This document shows positions 24,861 through 35,700 of a DNA stretch of 64,000 nt, piece by piece. Source of the DNA: Paenibacillus baekrokdamisoli (GTDB lineage: Bacteria > Bacillota > Bacilli > Paenibacillales > Paenibacillaceae). The translations under genes were made by a program, and so were the position numbers. The stretch is from contig NZ_AP019308.1 of NCBI RefSeq assembly GCF_003945345.1, positions 372,001 through 436,000 on the forward strand, in the 5' to 3' direction. The notes beneath the pieces were generated by a model. That model did not search any database and was not told the DNA's origin. It worked only from the letters and a program-made list of their open reading frames with translations. Numbering within the stretch: position 1 is the first letter of the stretch; every line of letters starts with the position of its first letter.

Positions 24861-26351
24861 ATGAAGAAACAACGACCAAACCGCTGGCTTGCCAGTTTGA
24901 TGGCGGTAGTCATTATTACCGCAGGTCTTGTATCATTTTCGGATCATGTCAGTGCGGATCTTCCATTCCAGACCTATACGTTAGATAACAAGGGAAAGCT
25001 TGTGAACGTTCAGGCCGCATATGTGCCGGATCCATACTTGTATGTCTATTTGGAGGGCGTGATCCCTGGGTTTGCTGACAAAGCGCCGCCTTCTCTAAAT
25101 CAGCCCGATGATCTATTTCTGGATCATCGCAATCATCTCTACATAGCCGATACAGGCAATAATCGCGTTATTGAACTGAATTCAGATAGGCAACCGATAC
25201 GCGTATACGGCACGGATGAGGGGGAGGGGAAGCTCTCAGCTCCACGAGGTGTATTCGTAAAGGAAGACGGTACACTCTTTGTTGCCGATTCCAAAAATAA
25301 TCGAGTTGCTGTTTTTAGTCCGGATGGCGAGTTTATACGAAAATATGAAAAACCGAAAACGAACTTCCTTCCTGAGGATTTTAAGTTTGAACCGATTAAG
25401 CTGGCTGTGGACAAACGAGGTTTTTTGTATATAGCTACACATAACGGTTATCAAGGCTTGCTTATGCTTGACGATACCGGCGCCTTTCAAGGCTTTTATG
25501 GTGCGAATCGTACAGAACGCACTTTTAGCGAAACGCTTAAGCGTATGTTCTATACAGAGAAGCAGCTTAGCAAGGAAGTCATGAAGATTCCAGGATCAGT
25601 GTCCAATGTGACGTTAGGACCGGACGATTTCCTGTACACGACAAGCGTATTAGTCAACCGAGGCCAAGTGAAAAGGCTTGATTTCTTCGGACGGGATATG
25701 CTTGGAGAACGAATTGCAGTACCAGGGCTGGAAACGATGACTGTTGATGTTGCGGTAAGTCAAAACGGCAGTATGAGTGTCCTAGATGCCGGTTGGGGAG
25801 TGATATATCAGTATAATGCACTTGGAGAACTGTTATTTGTATTCTCCGGCAAGGATGATGGCTACAACAAGCTTGGTTTATTGAAGCAGCCCTCAAGTAT
25901 CGAGATCGATCGCGATGGCATGCTCTATGTGCTGGAGAAAACTCAAGGTATCATTCAGCGTTTCAGGCCTACCGAGTTTGCGGCTCTTGTTCATGAGGCC
26001 AATGAAAAGTTCATGGCAGGAGAATATGAGAATAGTGCCGGTCCGTGGCAAGAAGTACTCCATTTAAACACAAAGTATAATATGGCTCAGCTAGGACTAG
26101 CGAAAGCTTCATTTAAACAACGGGACTGGCAACAAGCACGCTATCATTTCTTTAATGCTGGGGATGCAATCGGTTACTCCGATTCATTCTGGTATATGCG
26201 CCTAGAATGGATGAACGTTCACGCTTCAGGTTTGTTGACGATAGCAGTCGTAGTTATCACCCTCGGTCTGATAGGTCGATTTGTATGGGTCAGGTTAAAG
26301 GGAAGGGGGAAACGGCATGCGAACAAGCATCGAGTGGATGCAGGGGAATGA
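24861..26351 (+). CDS. Surface NHL-repeat propeller protein with C-terminal membrane anchor
   Basis: A 496-residue protein. It has an N-terminal signal peptide (to ~residue 32) and at least four NHL repeats in the first two thirds (LNQPDDLFLDHRNHLYIADT, LSAPRGVFVKEDGTLFVADS and so on). A TPR-like stretch at about residues 375-440 (EFAALVHEANEKFMAGEYEN) is followed by a C-terminal membrane helix (~455-475) and a basic tail. The propeller should face outside. It sits between importer genes and its end overlaps the next gene by 35 bases. NHL proteins usually bind ligands or partner proteins; no enzymatic motif is seen. AGGAGGGG precedes ATG 24861. Confidence 0.75.
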   Translation: MKKQRPNRWLASLMAVVIITAGLVSFSDHVSADLPFQTYTLDNKGKLVNVQAAYVPDPYLYVYLEGVIPGFADKAPPSLNQPDDLFLDHRNHLYIADTGNNRVIELNSDRQPIRVYGTDEGEGKLSAPRGVFVKEDGTLFVADSKNNRVAVFSPDGEFIRKYEKPKTNFLPEDFKFEPIKLAVDKRGFLYIATHNGYQGLLMLDDTGAFQGFYGANRTERTFSETLKRMFYTEKQLSKEVMKIPGSVSNVTLGPDDFLYTTSVLVNRGQVKRLDFFGRDMLGERIAVPGLETMTVDVAVSQNGSMSVLDAGWGVIYQYNALGELLFVFSGKDDGYNKLGLLKQPSSIEIDRDGMLYVLEKTQGIIQRFRPTEFAALVHEANEKFMAGEYENSAGPWQEVLHLNTKYNMAQLGLAKASFKQRDWQQARYHFFNAGDAIGYSDSFWYMRLEWMNVHASGLLTIAVVVITLGLIGRFVWVRLKGRGKRHANKHRVDAGE

Positions 26352-27000
26352 GGTCGTTCACGTAGAGCAAAAATTCGGAAGCGCGATTGTCAGTCAACTG
26401 CGTACTTCTCTTCGTGTGCTGCGCCACCCATTTGATGTGTTTTGGGAAATTCGCTATCGTTCTCATGGGTCGATTGCTGCTGCAAGCCTATTGTTGGCTC
26501 TTGCTTTGGTTGTGCTGCTGATGTCTAAGCTTAGTGGCTCCTATTTATTCGGAGGTGCGAAGCTTGATGATCTTAATCCAACCGCCTTTTTGCTTCAATA
26601 CTCAATCCCTTGGATAACGTGGGTGTTTGCTAATTACTTGGTCGGTTCCATTATGAAAGGGCAAGGAAAGCTGCTGGAAGTATTTGTGGGAAGTACCTAT
26701 GCGCTTATGCCAATCATTTTGTTTTCATTGCCGCTTTCTATTATTTCGAATGTACTGACGTTAAGTGAAGGTTCCATATACGGCTTTGCGCAATTAATTA
26801 TGAATTGCTGGTCTCTGCTTCTGCTATTCGTAATGGCTAAGGAAATTCATAACTATGAAATAGGAGAAACGGTGTGGAATATGATCATTTCCGTACTGTT
26901 AATGCTGGCGATTTGGCTATTATGTTTAATTTTCGCTGGTTTAACGTATCAATTGTATGATTTTGTTGCACAGATCTATAAGGAGGTTGCAGCCAGATGA
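26317..27000 (+). CDS. Yip1-like integral membrane protein
   Basis: A 227-residue protein with about five membrane helices after a cytoplasmic N-terminus. It resembles bacterial members of the YIP1 family (LRVLRHPFDVFWEIRYRSHGS, followed by helices at ~50-70, 90-110, 125-150, 155-170, 185-215). The start ATG 26317 has GGAAGGGGGAAA in front and overlaps the NHL gene. The stop overlaps the next gene by four bases (ATGA). Function is unknown; conserved linkage suggests a role in assembling or anchoring the surface sugar-uptake machinery. Confidence 0.65.
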   Translation: MRTSIEWMQGNEVVHVEQKFGSAIVSQLRTSLRVLRHPFDVFWEIRYRSHGSIAAASLLLALALVVLLMSKLSGSYLFGGAKLDDLNPTAFLLQYSIPWITWVFANYLVGSIMKGQGKLLEVFVGSTYALMPIILFSLPLSIISNVLTLSEGSIYGFAQLIMNCWSLLLLFVMAKEIHNYEIGETVWNMIISVLLMLAIWLLCLIFAGLTYQLYDFVAQIYKEVAAR

Positions 27001-29213
27001 AGAAGAACTGGATTCCAATCGTGTTCATTCTCGTACTGGTCGGCGCTTTCCTGCTTGTTACGAAGCCATATTTACCCCCGAAAAAGGCTAGCCTTACGGT
27101 TAGCGGGCAGGTAGGAACCACTGCTGCTGTATCTACCAACGTCGACATAGATGAAACGACGTACCGGACAACAGCTGAGAATGGACGGCTGCGTTTAGCG
27201 GTAGATGACATCGGGCAATTCATCGTTACGGATATGAGGAATGGCCATCAGTGGAGAAGCAATCCGACTGCCGAGGCCATGAAAAAGGAGGGTGTGAAAG
27301 GGCTATGGCGGCAGCATCTGCTTTCACCCTTTATTGTAGAAACGGTAGAACGCGGGAAGTCGAAGCCTGAACAAAGCAATTGGCTTGCTTCAGGTACGAA
27401 AACTTCGGTCGAGACGATTCCTGATGGCGTAAAGGTGAAGCACAATCTGACAAAGCTAGGAATCAAACTGACGTATTCGCTTACGCTGCATGAAGATTAT
27501 TTGGCTTTCAATATGGAGCAGGACGGTATTGAGGAAAGTGGTAATCGGGCGTTGGTCATGCTGCGAATGTTTCCATTTCTTGGGGCGTTGCAAGAGGATA
27601 GCGGACGAGGCGGACTGTTCGTTCCAGAGGGGATGGGAGCGCTTATACCGATTGATGGCAAGCCCAAGCTTCCGTATGCTTACTCATCAAGAATATACGG
27701 AAGTGATATTAGCGTCGTGTCTCAAACCCAGAATCCGGTCATGTCGAACTCGCCGATGCCGGTGTTTGGGCTTATAGACGGAGATCATTCGTATATGGGA
27801 GTTATCGAGGCAGGTGATTCTCTAGCAAAGATTACGGCTTATCCAAGCGGGCTCATTACATCCTTCAATTGGGTAGCGGCAGATTTTATATTGCGGGAAA
27901 ACTTTTACACAAAAACGAGCAATTTCAACCAAGGGTTCTTTCAGTACGAGGCGAGTTTGCGGCGGGAGCCCATTCATATGCGCTATTACTTTCAGCAGGG
28001 TGACAATGCCGGTTATGTTGGGATGGCACAAGACTACCGAGCTTATTTAATGGAAACGCAAGGAGCACGGCGCATTGATCCTATTTCACAAATGCCACTT
28101 GATTTGACCCTATACGGGGGAGCAACGAAGAAGGGATTCTTCGGCGATAAGACAGTTGTGTCGACATCGTTTAAGGCGGCGAAGGAAATTGTCGACGAAT
28201 TAGCAAACTCAGGGGTACCTTCTCTTAAAGTTACCTATCAAGGCTGGTCTAACGGGGGCGTTGGCGGGGTGCTGCCGATGAAGGAGCCGTCAGAGGCACT
28301 TGGCGGCAAAGAGGACTTGCGTGAATTGGCAAAGCATATTAGCAAAATTGGCGGAAAGCTTTATGTGAGTGCCAATTGGTATGCAATTCGCTCATCAAGC
28401 AGCTTCCTTCCTTCACGTGACGGCTTGCGTGACTTGAGCGGAAACACGATTGAAAGAAACGATGAAGGGAAAAAGATGTACTATTATCCCCCTCGTCGTG
28501 TTGAGGCTACATGGCTAGATATGGAGAAGCAGCTCAAGGAGGTAGGGGTTTCGGGTGTAGACCTTGAGGGAATGGGCTCCTATTTATATTCGGGATATGA
28601 CGGGAAGAAGCTTATCAGTCGTCATGAGGCAGAGCAAGCGTATCTGTCCGTAATGGATGGCATTCAAGACGAGTTTAGCGGTGTCTCAACCGTATTCGGA
28701 AATGCCTATGTGATCGGTCATGTTGACCATATTCGTAATTTTCCGCTCAGCCCAAGCTACGACCTGATCGCCACGGAGAGCGTACCGTTCTATCCGATAG
28801 CCATACACGGACTGGCGACCTACACGGGGATTCCGCAAAACTTAGAGAATGAGTCAGTGAAGGGAGCTTTGCAGACAATCGAGTATGGTGCTATGCCGAC
28901 TTTTACGGTTACACAGAAAGATCCAATCGTGCTGAAGGATACCCCAGGCATCTCTTTGTTTAGCTCTCGTTTTGCTGAATGGAAAGCATCCATATTAGAG
29001 AACTACGCAAGGACGTCTGAATGGACTGCTTCTACGGCACATCGCTTTATAGTCGGTCATCGTCGTATTGCTAAGGATGTGTACCAGACTGAATATGAGG
29101 GTGGCTTGTCTGTTGTTGTGAATTACGGAGTGGTGGAGTATGTGGATGGAGCTCTGCGTGTTCCCGCGGCGGATTTCACTTTAATCGGAAAGGGGGTCAA
29201 AGGAAATGAGTAA
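26997..29213 (+). CDS. DUF5696-type membrane-anchored protein, glycosidase-like
   Basis: 738 residues: one N-terminal membrane helix (~5-24), a beta-rich region to about residue 345, then a TIM-barrel-like part. Motifs such as GVPSLKVTYQGWSNGG, GKLYVSANWYAIRSSSSFLP and VSGVDLEGMGSYLYSGYD look like the strand ends of a glycoside-hydrolase-like barrel with acidic residues. I recognise it as the kind of protein annotated DUF5696 in Paenibacillus. Catalysis is not demonstrated. AAGGAGG lies 11 bases before ATG 26997, which overlaps the preceding stop. The next permease overlaps its end by eight bases, so it is translated within the transporter operon. Confidence 0.65.
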   Translation: MKKNWIPIVFILVLVGAFLLVTKPYLPPKKASLTVSGQVGTTAAVSTNVDIDETTYRTTAENGRLRLAVDDIGQFIVTDMRNGHQWRSNPTAEAMKKEGVKGLWRQHLLSPFIVETVERGKSKPEQSNWLASGTKTSVETIPDGVKVKHNLTKLGIKLTYSLTLHEDYLAFNMEQDGIEESGNRALVMLRMFPFLGALQEDSGRGGLFVPEGMGALIPIDGKPKLPYAYSSRIYGSDISVVSQTQNPVMSNSPMPVFGLIDGDHSYMGVIEAGDSLAKITAYPSGLITSFNWVAADFILRENFYTKTSNFNQGFFQYEASLRREPIHMRYYFQQGDNAGYVGMAQDYRAYLMETQGARRIDPISQMPLDLTLYGGATKKGFFGDKTVVSTSFKAAKEIVDELANSGVPSLKVTYQGWSNGGVGGVLPMKEPSEALGGKEDLRELAKHISKIGGKLYVSANWYAIRSSSSFLPSRDGLRDLSGNTIERNDEGKKMYYYPPRRVEATWLDMEKQLKEVGVSGVDLEGMGSYLYSGYDGKKLISRHEAEQAYLSVMDGIQDEFSGVSTVFGNAYVIGHVDHIRNFPLSPSYDLIATESVPFYPIAIHGLATYTGIPQNLENESVKGALQTIEYGAMPTFTVTQKDPIVLKDTPGISLFSSRFAEWKASILENYARTSEWTASTAHRFIVGHRRIAKDVYQTEYEGGLSVVVNYGVVEYVDGALRVPAADFTLIGKGVKGNE

Positions 29214-30138
29214 TCGCTTAACGGATCAGGAAGATGCGCTGCAACCGAAGCTCATAAAGCGTGGTAGATTCATCAATATGGAGCGCCGTACAGCTTTAGG
29301 CGGTTACCTGTTTCTATTGCCCTGGCTGATCGGTCTAGCACTCTTCGTTATATATCCGCTTATGTATTCCATGTATATGAGCTTCCACAGAGTGAACTTC
29401 ACTGGGAAGGGAATGGTTCTTAAGCCGATCGGCTGGGATAATTATACATACGCCTTTTTCAGCGACAATGTGTTCATCGCTGCTATTCTCAGCACGCTTA
29501 AGAGTAGTTTGTTTATTATACCGATCATCGTTGTGTTCGCCTTCTTCGTTGCGATTTTGCTCAACCTGAAATTTCCGGGACGCTTTTTCTTCCGCGGGAT
29601 ATTCTTCCTCCCTGTTATTTTTGGGACTGGGCAGGTCATTATGCAGATTTTCGGAGTGGCTAGCGCAGGAAGGCTTGAAATGTTAGATCGCTATAACATA
29701 GTGGAATTTGTAACGGAAAATTTGCCAATGGTGTGGGCGGAGCCGGTCTTATCTGTGCTCAATTCTTTCGTGCTCATCCTATGGTATTCCGGTGTACAAA
29801 TCCTGATTTTTATATCTGGCTTGCAGACGATTGGGGTCTCCGTTTATGAGGCGGCGAAGATTGATGGAGCGACGCCCTGGGTAACGTTCTGGAAAATTAC
29901 GCTTCCGGCAATGACACCGTTTATTTTATTAAATCTGATCTACACGATGGTGGATATGTTTACACTGCCGCTCGTTAATCCGATTATGGATATGATTTTG
30001 GGCAATATGAGCAATTCCCAGCTTGGTTATGGTTATGCTAGCGCGCAAGGCTGGATTTATTTCATCTTCATGTTTGCCATGCTGCTCCTTGTGCTTTTAG
30101 TTACTAGGAGATTGGTTTACTACGCCGGGAAAAGGTAG
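29206..30138 (+). CDS. Sugar ABC transporter permease (MalF-like), second set
   Basis: A 310-residue permease with six membrane helices and the EAA loop YEAAKIDGATPWVTFWKITLPAM. It overlaps the DUF5696-type gene by eight bases and precedes a MalG-type partner. It duplicates the function of the 23002 gene with different sequence, so the locus holds two distinct importers. Confidence 0.9.
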   Translation: MSNRLTDQEDALQPKLIKRGRFINMERRTALGGYLFLLPWLIGLALFVIYPLMYSMYMSFHRVNFTGKGMVLKPIGWDNYTYAFFSDNVFIAAILSTLKSSLFIIPIIVVFAFFVAILLNLKFPGRFFFRGIFFLPVIFGTGQVIMQIFGVASAGRLEMLDRYNIVEFVTENLPMVWAEPVLSVLNSFVLILWYSGVQILIFISGLQTIGVSVYEAAKIDGATPWVTFWKITLPAMTPFILLNLIYTMVDMFTLPLVNPIMDMILGNMSNSQLGYGYASAQGWIYFIFMFAMLLLVLLVTRRLVYYAGKR

Positions 30139-30147
30139 GGATGCCGC

Positions 30148-31068
30148 ATGAATGCAGCCTTTTGGAAGAGGCGTGTAAAAGTGTTGTTGCTGGGCAACGG
30201 GGAAAAAAGCGGATGGCTAATTCGCATATTGATTTACTTGATTTTGCTGGATATTTCTGTAATCTACTTAAATCCATTTTTCTATATGATTGCGACAATG
30301 TTCAAAAGTGGAGTGGATCTTGTTGATCCGACAATACGCTGGATTCCACGTGTAGTTGAATTGGAGAATTTAAAACTCGCTTGGCAGGGGCTGCGTTACT
30401 TGTCTTCGCTGTCCAACAGTTTGCTTATTGTGTCGCTTGGAGCGATATTCCAGGTCGTATTTTGTTCGTTGGCGGGGTATGCTTTTGCCCGAATTTCCTT
30501 TCCGGGCAAAACGTTGCTGTTCGGCTTACTGCTGTTTAGCTTTCTCATTCCACCGCAAACAATTATTATTCCGCTCTATATTTTATTCGGTAAGCTTGGT
30601 TGGTTAGGGACACCGCTAGCTATTGTCGGACCAGCGATTTTCGGACATGGCATTAAAGGTGCACTTTTCGTTATTATTTTCCGACAGTTTTTCATGACGC
30701 TTCCAAAGGAGCTTGAAGAAGCTGCGAAGATAGACGGGGCTGGCATGTTCCGAGTGTACTGGCGAGTTATTATGCCGCTATCGACCCCTGCGCTTCTAGT
30801 GGTGTTCTTGTTTTCCTTCATCTGGCATTGGAATGATACGACGTTCACTCAATTAATGCTGCGAGGTGAATTCACGCCTTTGTCGATTAGCCTGAACGGG
30901 CTTGATCAAGTGCTTAATGGCACATTCGGGCAGGAAAAGGATGTCAAGCTGAATGAAACGGTTCGGATGGCGGCAAGCTTCCTTGTTATTTTTCCGCCTC
31001 TCATCGTTTACTTCATTGCTCAGCGTTGGTTTGTCGAAGGGGTAGAACGGACTGGACTCGTTGAGTAG
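30148..31068 (+). CDS. Sugar ABC transporter permease (MalG-like), second set
   Basis: A 306-residue permease with six membrane helices and the EAA loop EEAAKIDGAGMFRVYWRVIMPL. It is partner of the preceding permease and is followed by its probable binding protein at 31205. Confidence 0.9.
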   Translation: MNAAFWKRRVKVLLLGNGEKSGWLIRILIYLILLDISVIYLNPFFYMIATMFKSGVDLVDPTIRWIPRVVELENLKLAWQGLRYLSSLSNSLLIVSLGAIFQVVFCSLAGYAFARISFPGKTLLFGLLLFSFLIPPQTIIIPLYILFGKLGWLGTPLAIVGPAIFGHGIKGALFVIIFRQFFMTLPKELEEAAKIDGAGMFRVYWRVIMPLSTPALLVVFLFSFIWHWNDTTFTQLMLRGEFTPLSISLNGLDQVLNGTFGQEKDVKLNETVRMAASFLVIFPPLIVYFIAQRWFVEGVERTGLVE

Positions 31069-31204
31069 TGAATAGGCTTTACGCACATCACGGGCATGAA
31101 ACAACATGTGATGGTATTGAGAGGCGGTGATGCTTATTGAAGTACTGGCAGTGTTCATAGTAAAAGGATTTTAATTGAATTGAAAATAATGGGGGTTATG
31201 GAAA

Positions 31205-32587
31205 ATGAGAAGATTTCCTAATGTGGCAGCCATAATAGCGATTATCTTTGTATTGGCTATAGTTAGTGCATGTAGCAACACTAACGGCAACAGTAACAGT
31301 AGTGTCCCTAGTGACAAACCAAGCAACTCCGATCCCAAACCAAGCAACTCTGATCCTAAACCAACCGAAGAGACTCCAGCACCGGTAGATCCAGCGAGCT
31401 TGAAAGGAGAAATTGTTTGGAACACTCCGTGGTCCCAATATTTCCCGGAACAACATAAAAATTTAATTGCAGACTTTAATAAAGTATATCCTAACATTAA
31501 AGTAACACTCAATATTGAACCGATTGAAGTGTTGCTTGCTGCTAATACACCTCCGGATCTAGCATTGAATTTCGCGCTTAGTATACAACAGGTGGAGGAT
31601 GGATTGCTGGAGGATTTAACGCCTTATGTGAAGGCTGATCCTAGTATGAACTTGGATTCATTTATGGAAGGTCCGATTAATTCGTATAAAATGAATGGCG
31701 GATTGTATGGAATGCCTTGGTTTGCTGATGGTTATTTCCCCCTAGCATATAATAAGAAAATACTTGAACAACTCGGTATTACAGAAATTCCTGAAATAAA
31801 AAATCTGACTGATCTTGGTGAATTTTTCAAGAAATTCTGGACGCTTAACAATGGAAGCTACGACTTTGTTGGAGAGGATCCGGCATATGGCACATTTGGA
31901 CTGTCTACCGCGTTGTACAATTATGCATTCCTGAATGGGGCTGACAGCACGACCTTCTATAATCCGGAAACGAAAAAAGTAGGATTTAATGACCCGAAAA
32001 TTGTTGGTGCCTTAGAATGGATGATTGACTTTAACAAACAGCATATAGATAAGAAAGCACGCGATGCCTTGTTCGCTCAAGTACCGGAAGGCGTACATCC
32101 TTTCAAAGCAGGAAAGCAGGCCGTTGGATTCTTTGTTATGAGTAGTGCAGCTGATTTCGCACAATCTCCTGATGTAGACCTGGGCTTGGCGCCGATGCCA
32201 ACTGAAATGCTTCGTTCAGGCGGAATTGGTGTGTCGATGCTCAAAATGAGTAAAAATAAGGAAATTGCCTGGACGTTCTTGAAATGGCTTACTGCCACTG
32301 AGGAAGGTGCTAACTCACTGGGGACGCACTTCAACTTCTTCTCAGCTAAGAAAGAATACAGCTGGCTTAAGGATACGGCATCCAAAGATCCAATTGCCCA
32401 ATCGTATGGCGACGCACTTGCCCGCGCTGGTAAACCGACGCCTACCTTGCCGGTTAATAGCGCACCAGTTCTGGCAGAGCTAGTGGATAAGGTGTATAGC
32501 GGAGAGGTTTCTCCAAAGCAATATCTGGATCATGTTACAAAAGTGCTGCAACAGCAGGTTGATGAGTATTATGCCCAAAAGAAGTAA
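31205..32587 (+). CDS. Sugar-binding lipoprotein (family 1 solute-binding protein)
   Basis: A 460-residue extracellular solute-binding protein. The signal peptide ends in the lipobox AIVSAC (cysteine ~22), followed by a Ser/Asn/Pro-rich linker with the doubled unit KPSNSDP. The binding domain (ADFNKVYPNIKVTLNIEP onward) is typical of oligosaccharide importers. It follows the second permease pair, with 136 bases between, room for a weak promoter or processing site. A hairpin at 32600 follows. The ligand is unknown but should be related to the product of the S-layer-anchored hydrolase downstream. Confidence 0.9.
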   Translation: MRRFPNVAAIIAIIFVLAIVSACSNTNGNSNSSVPSDKPSNSDPKPSNSDPKPTEETPAPVDPASLKGEIVWNTPWSQYFPEQHKNLIADFNKVYPNIKVTLNIEPIEVLLAANTPPDLALNFALSIQQVEDGLLEDLTPYVKADPSMNLDSFMEGPINSYKMNGGLYGMPWFADGYFPLAYNKKILEQLGITEIPEIKNLTDLGEFFKKFWTLNNGSYDFVGEDPAYGTFGLSTALYNYAFLNGADSTTFYNPETKKVGFNDPKIVGALEWMIDFNKQHIDKKARDALFAQVPEGVHPFKAGKQAVGFFVMSSAADFAQSPDVDLGLAPMPTEMLRSGGIGVSMLKMSKNKEIAWTFLKWLTATEEGANSLGTHFNFFSAKKEYSWLKDTASKDPIAQSYGDALARAGKPTPTLPVNSAPVLAELVDKVYSGEVSPKQYLDHVTKVLQQQVDEYYAQKK

Positions 32588-32599
32588 ATCTTGAACTAT

Positions 32600-32636
32600 G
32601 GCCCGTGCAGGAAGCTTTATTCCGACGGGCCCTTTT
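32600..32636 (+). terminator. Hairpin between binding protein and surface hydrolase genes
   Basis: GGCCCGT (32600-32606) pairs with ACGGGCC (32625-32631), followed by CTTTTC. It is probably a partial terminator that lowers expression of the next gene or stabilises the binding-protein mRNA. Confidence 0.6.
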
Positions 32637-32716
32637 CAAGCCGCAAGCTAATGATCGGCAAAGAGTAACAGTGATCGGTTCATAGTGCAAGCAAATTTGA
32701 AAGGATGGATTTCATT

Positions 32717-35700
32717 ATGAAAATGAGAAAAATTCTATTTTGTGCATTAATTGTTACTCTATTTGCTCCCTTCTTTTGTTTTTCTCCGGCCTCAAATCGT
32801 GCGTATGCCTCCCCTGCGTTGTCTGTAGATGGCAATACGAGTGACTGGGCCACACTCCCACCGCTCGTTAGAAACTACACGATGAGTCATACGATGCATG
32901 TTTTCAATAACAATTCGTATTTGTATCTGCTTATTGAAGGCGGAGGTCTTAGTGCGATGACTTCGCAATTGTATATAGATAGCGATAACAATGAGTTGAC
33001 CGGCTGCAATAAAACAGGTTGGCAGAATCCAAGTGGGGCCGATATCTTATTAGAAAGCGAAATCAAAATTGTACCAACCGAGGTTAGTATTGGAGGCCAA
33101 ACCGTGGTTAGAAATATTAAGCACGAACGGCTGGTTCGATATAAATACACAGGAACAAGCGGAGATTGTAAATGGAGCAGAGAAAAAGAATATGAGGGGA
33201 ACGGTGAGTTCTTCAAGGGAGAATACGTCATTGAAGCTCGAATTCCTCTTGCTGATCTTGGATTGCTTCCCGGGGATTCGATTCGCCTAGGATTTGTGAA
33301 TTACCATTCGGATATGGATCGGCTGCCATTGGCTGGCGAACCGCTCGCAACTTATACATTGCTTAACGGAACAGACGAATCCAATCCGCCGACATCCCCG
33401 CTTAATTTAGCTGTTAGCCGGATTGAGAGCACGAAGCTCGAGCTCTCCTGGGATGCGGCGACTGATGATACAGGCGTTACAGGCTATAAGGTATATCGCA
33501 AACCGGTTGGAGGCACTGAAGCATTCATCGGCTGGGCCGTGACACCACGCTTTCTAGACCGTTGGCTGGAACCGACAACTTCGTACTCTTATCGAGTTGT
33601 GGCCTATGATGCCTCAGGTAATTCTTCGCTTCCGAGCGCTTCATTATCCGGCACTACAGTCGCGTATCCGACAGTTCCGGCATCGACAGGTAACTGGAAC
33701 GATACGACAAAGCTTCTGTTCAATTATACGATCGATGAAGCAATCGATTCTCATGTCTTTGCTGATTATGATCTTCTCGTTTTGTCGGGTGCAGTATCAC
33801 CTGAAAAAATAAAGGAGATCAAGACGCTAAATCCGAACATATTTATCGTTGGGTACATCTCTGTCGGGCAAGACTCTCCGATCGGAAATGATATAGATAT
33901 CTTTTTCAAGGATGGCAAAGGAAACCCTGAATGCGACGCGAATTGGCCGTCCTGTTATATTGACCCGACCCATCCGAAATGGCAGAAGAAAGTGCTGGAG
34001 CAATTGCTTCCGAGCATGGTTAACAGAGGTTTTGATGGTTTTTACCTAGACACTGTGGACGTGACTGAATCGATTCATACCGATAAAGCATGGGGAATGG
34101 GACAGTTAATTCAGCTCATTAAGAAGAAATTCCCAGACAAAATCGTGTTCTCTGGTGGTGGTGCTCACTTACTTACAGGTGATACGTATGATATCGCGAA
34201 TTCTATTGATGCTATGCTGTTCGAAAGTTATACGTCGACATGGGTTGGCAAGGACATGTGGAACTCGGACGGGTCTGTCTTCCTTGGCAATGATGAACAA
34301 TACAATGTGTATACGCCATATGATCATCCTCGGAAAATGGACTACATCACCAAGCGGGATCACGTGAACAAAGTTCGTTTCATTCATAAGCCTGATGGTA
34401 CTTTATCAAGAGACTTGGCTGGAGCTCCTCTCATCAATCCGCAGGCTGATTTCCGTGTTTTCACGCTCGATTATGCTACACCTGATCAAACGGATCTAAT
34501 GACTTATGCAGCTAATCGGGCATGGGCGGATGGTTTCTACCCCTCGTTCGGTATGAAGTTGCTATATTTGCCGCCAGCCTATGATTGGATGGACAAAGCT
34601 GCATTTAACCCGGGTTCAGTGGGTTCGTCGTATTCACTGCAAAACTTTGGGAAGGGAATCGATTTGCTGAAATACGCCTCTGTGACGGTAGATGGAAATG
34701 ATACCGACTGGGCAGGAATGAACGCAGAAACCGTATATGGAAGCGGATCTATTGCCAGTATGAGCATTCGGACGGATGGAACGAATCTCAATATTCTGGT
34801 GAAAGGGACAGGGCTGAACAATCCTGGTCAGCGAGTCATTCTAAATACAGACCGCTTTGATACTTCAGGTTACCAGTTCCCGGAATGGTCAGGATCTGCT
34901 CATACAGGAACTGATTTTATGATTGAGAATGGTACGCTGTTTCGACATAAGGGCGATCCGTGGAGCAGCTCGGGATGGACGAACTGGTCATGGGAGAAAA
35001 TCGAAAACGTACTGGAATACAAAGTGAGCAATGATGGTACAATTGCTGAAATGTCGGTGCCTTTATCAGCACTTTTTTCTATCGGAACACAGAAAACTTA
35101 TGCCTTTACGATGATTGATGCTGCTTATATGAAATTTAGCGGAGCATCGACTACCGAAACTTTGCCAGCTGCACCTGGCTTATTGCATGCTGATCTTCGC
35201 CTCAAGCTAGTATCGGTCGACGGCAGTGGTACTGATTGGTCGGCGCTGAGTCCTATTGTTTCGCCAACTGCAGGCGGCACTATTACGTCCATGAAAGCGA
35301 CTAACGATGCTTATCATCTTTATATGCTGGTTAACGGAACGAATATGAACTTATCCATGGGAAGAATGCTGCTCAATACGGATAATAACGAACAGACAGG
35401 CTATCAATCGATGCCATGGAGTCCCTTAATACTTACAGGGGCCGACTTTATGGTCGAGAACGGACAGATATACAAGTATGTTGGAACTGGAGCGGATTGG
35501 AACTGGGTTCCTGTTGTGAAATATCCGGATGTTCCTGTCCCGGCAACAGGTTATGCGGCCAGTTCATCCGCACTTGAAATGGCCATACCGCTGGATGCTG
35601 TCAATCTTACATCAATAAGTAAATTCAAAGCAGCTTTCGTCCAATTTAGCGGAAACGCGATTACCGGTCATTTTCCGTATATTTTCGATATTGATTTAGC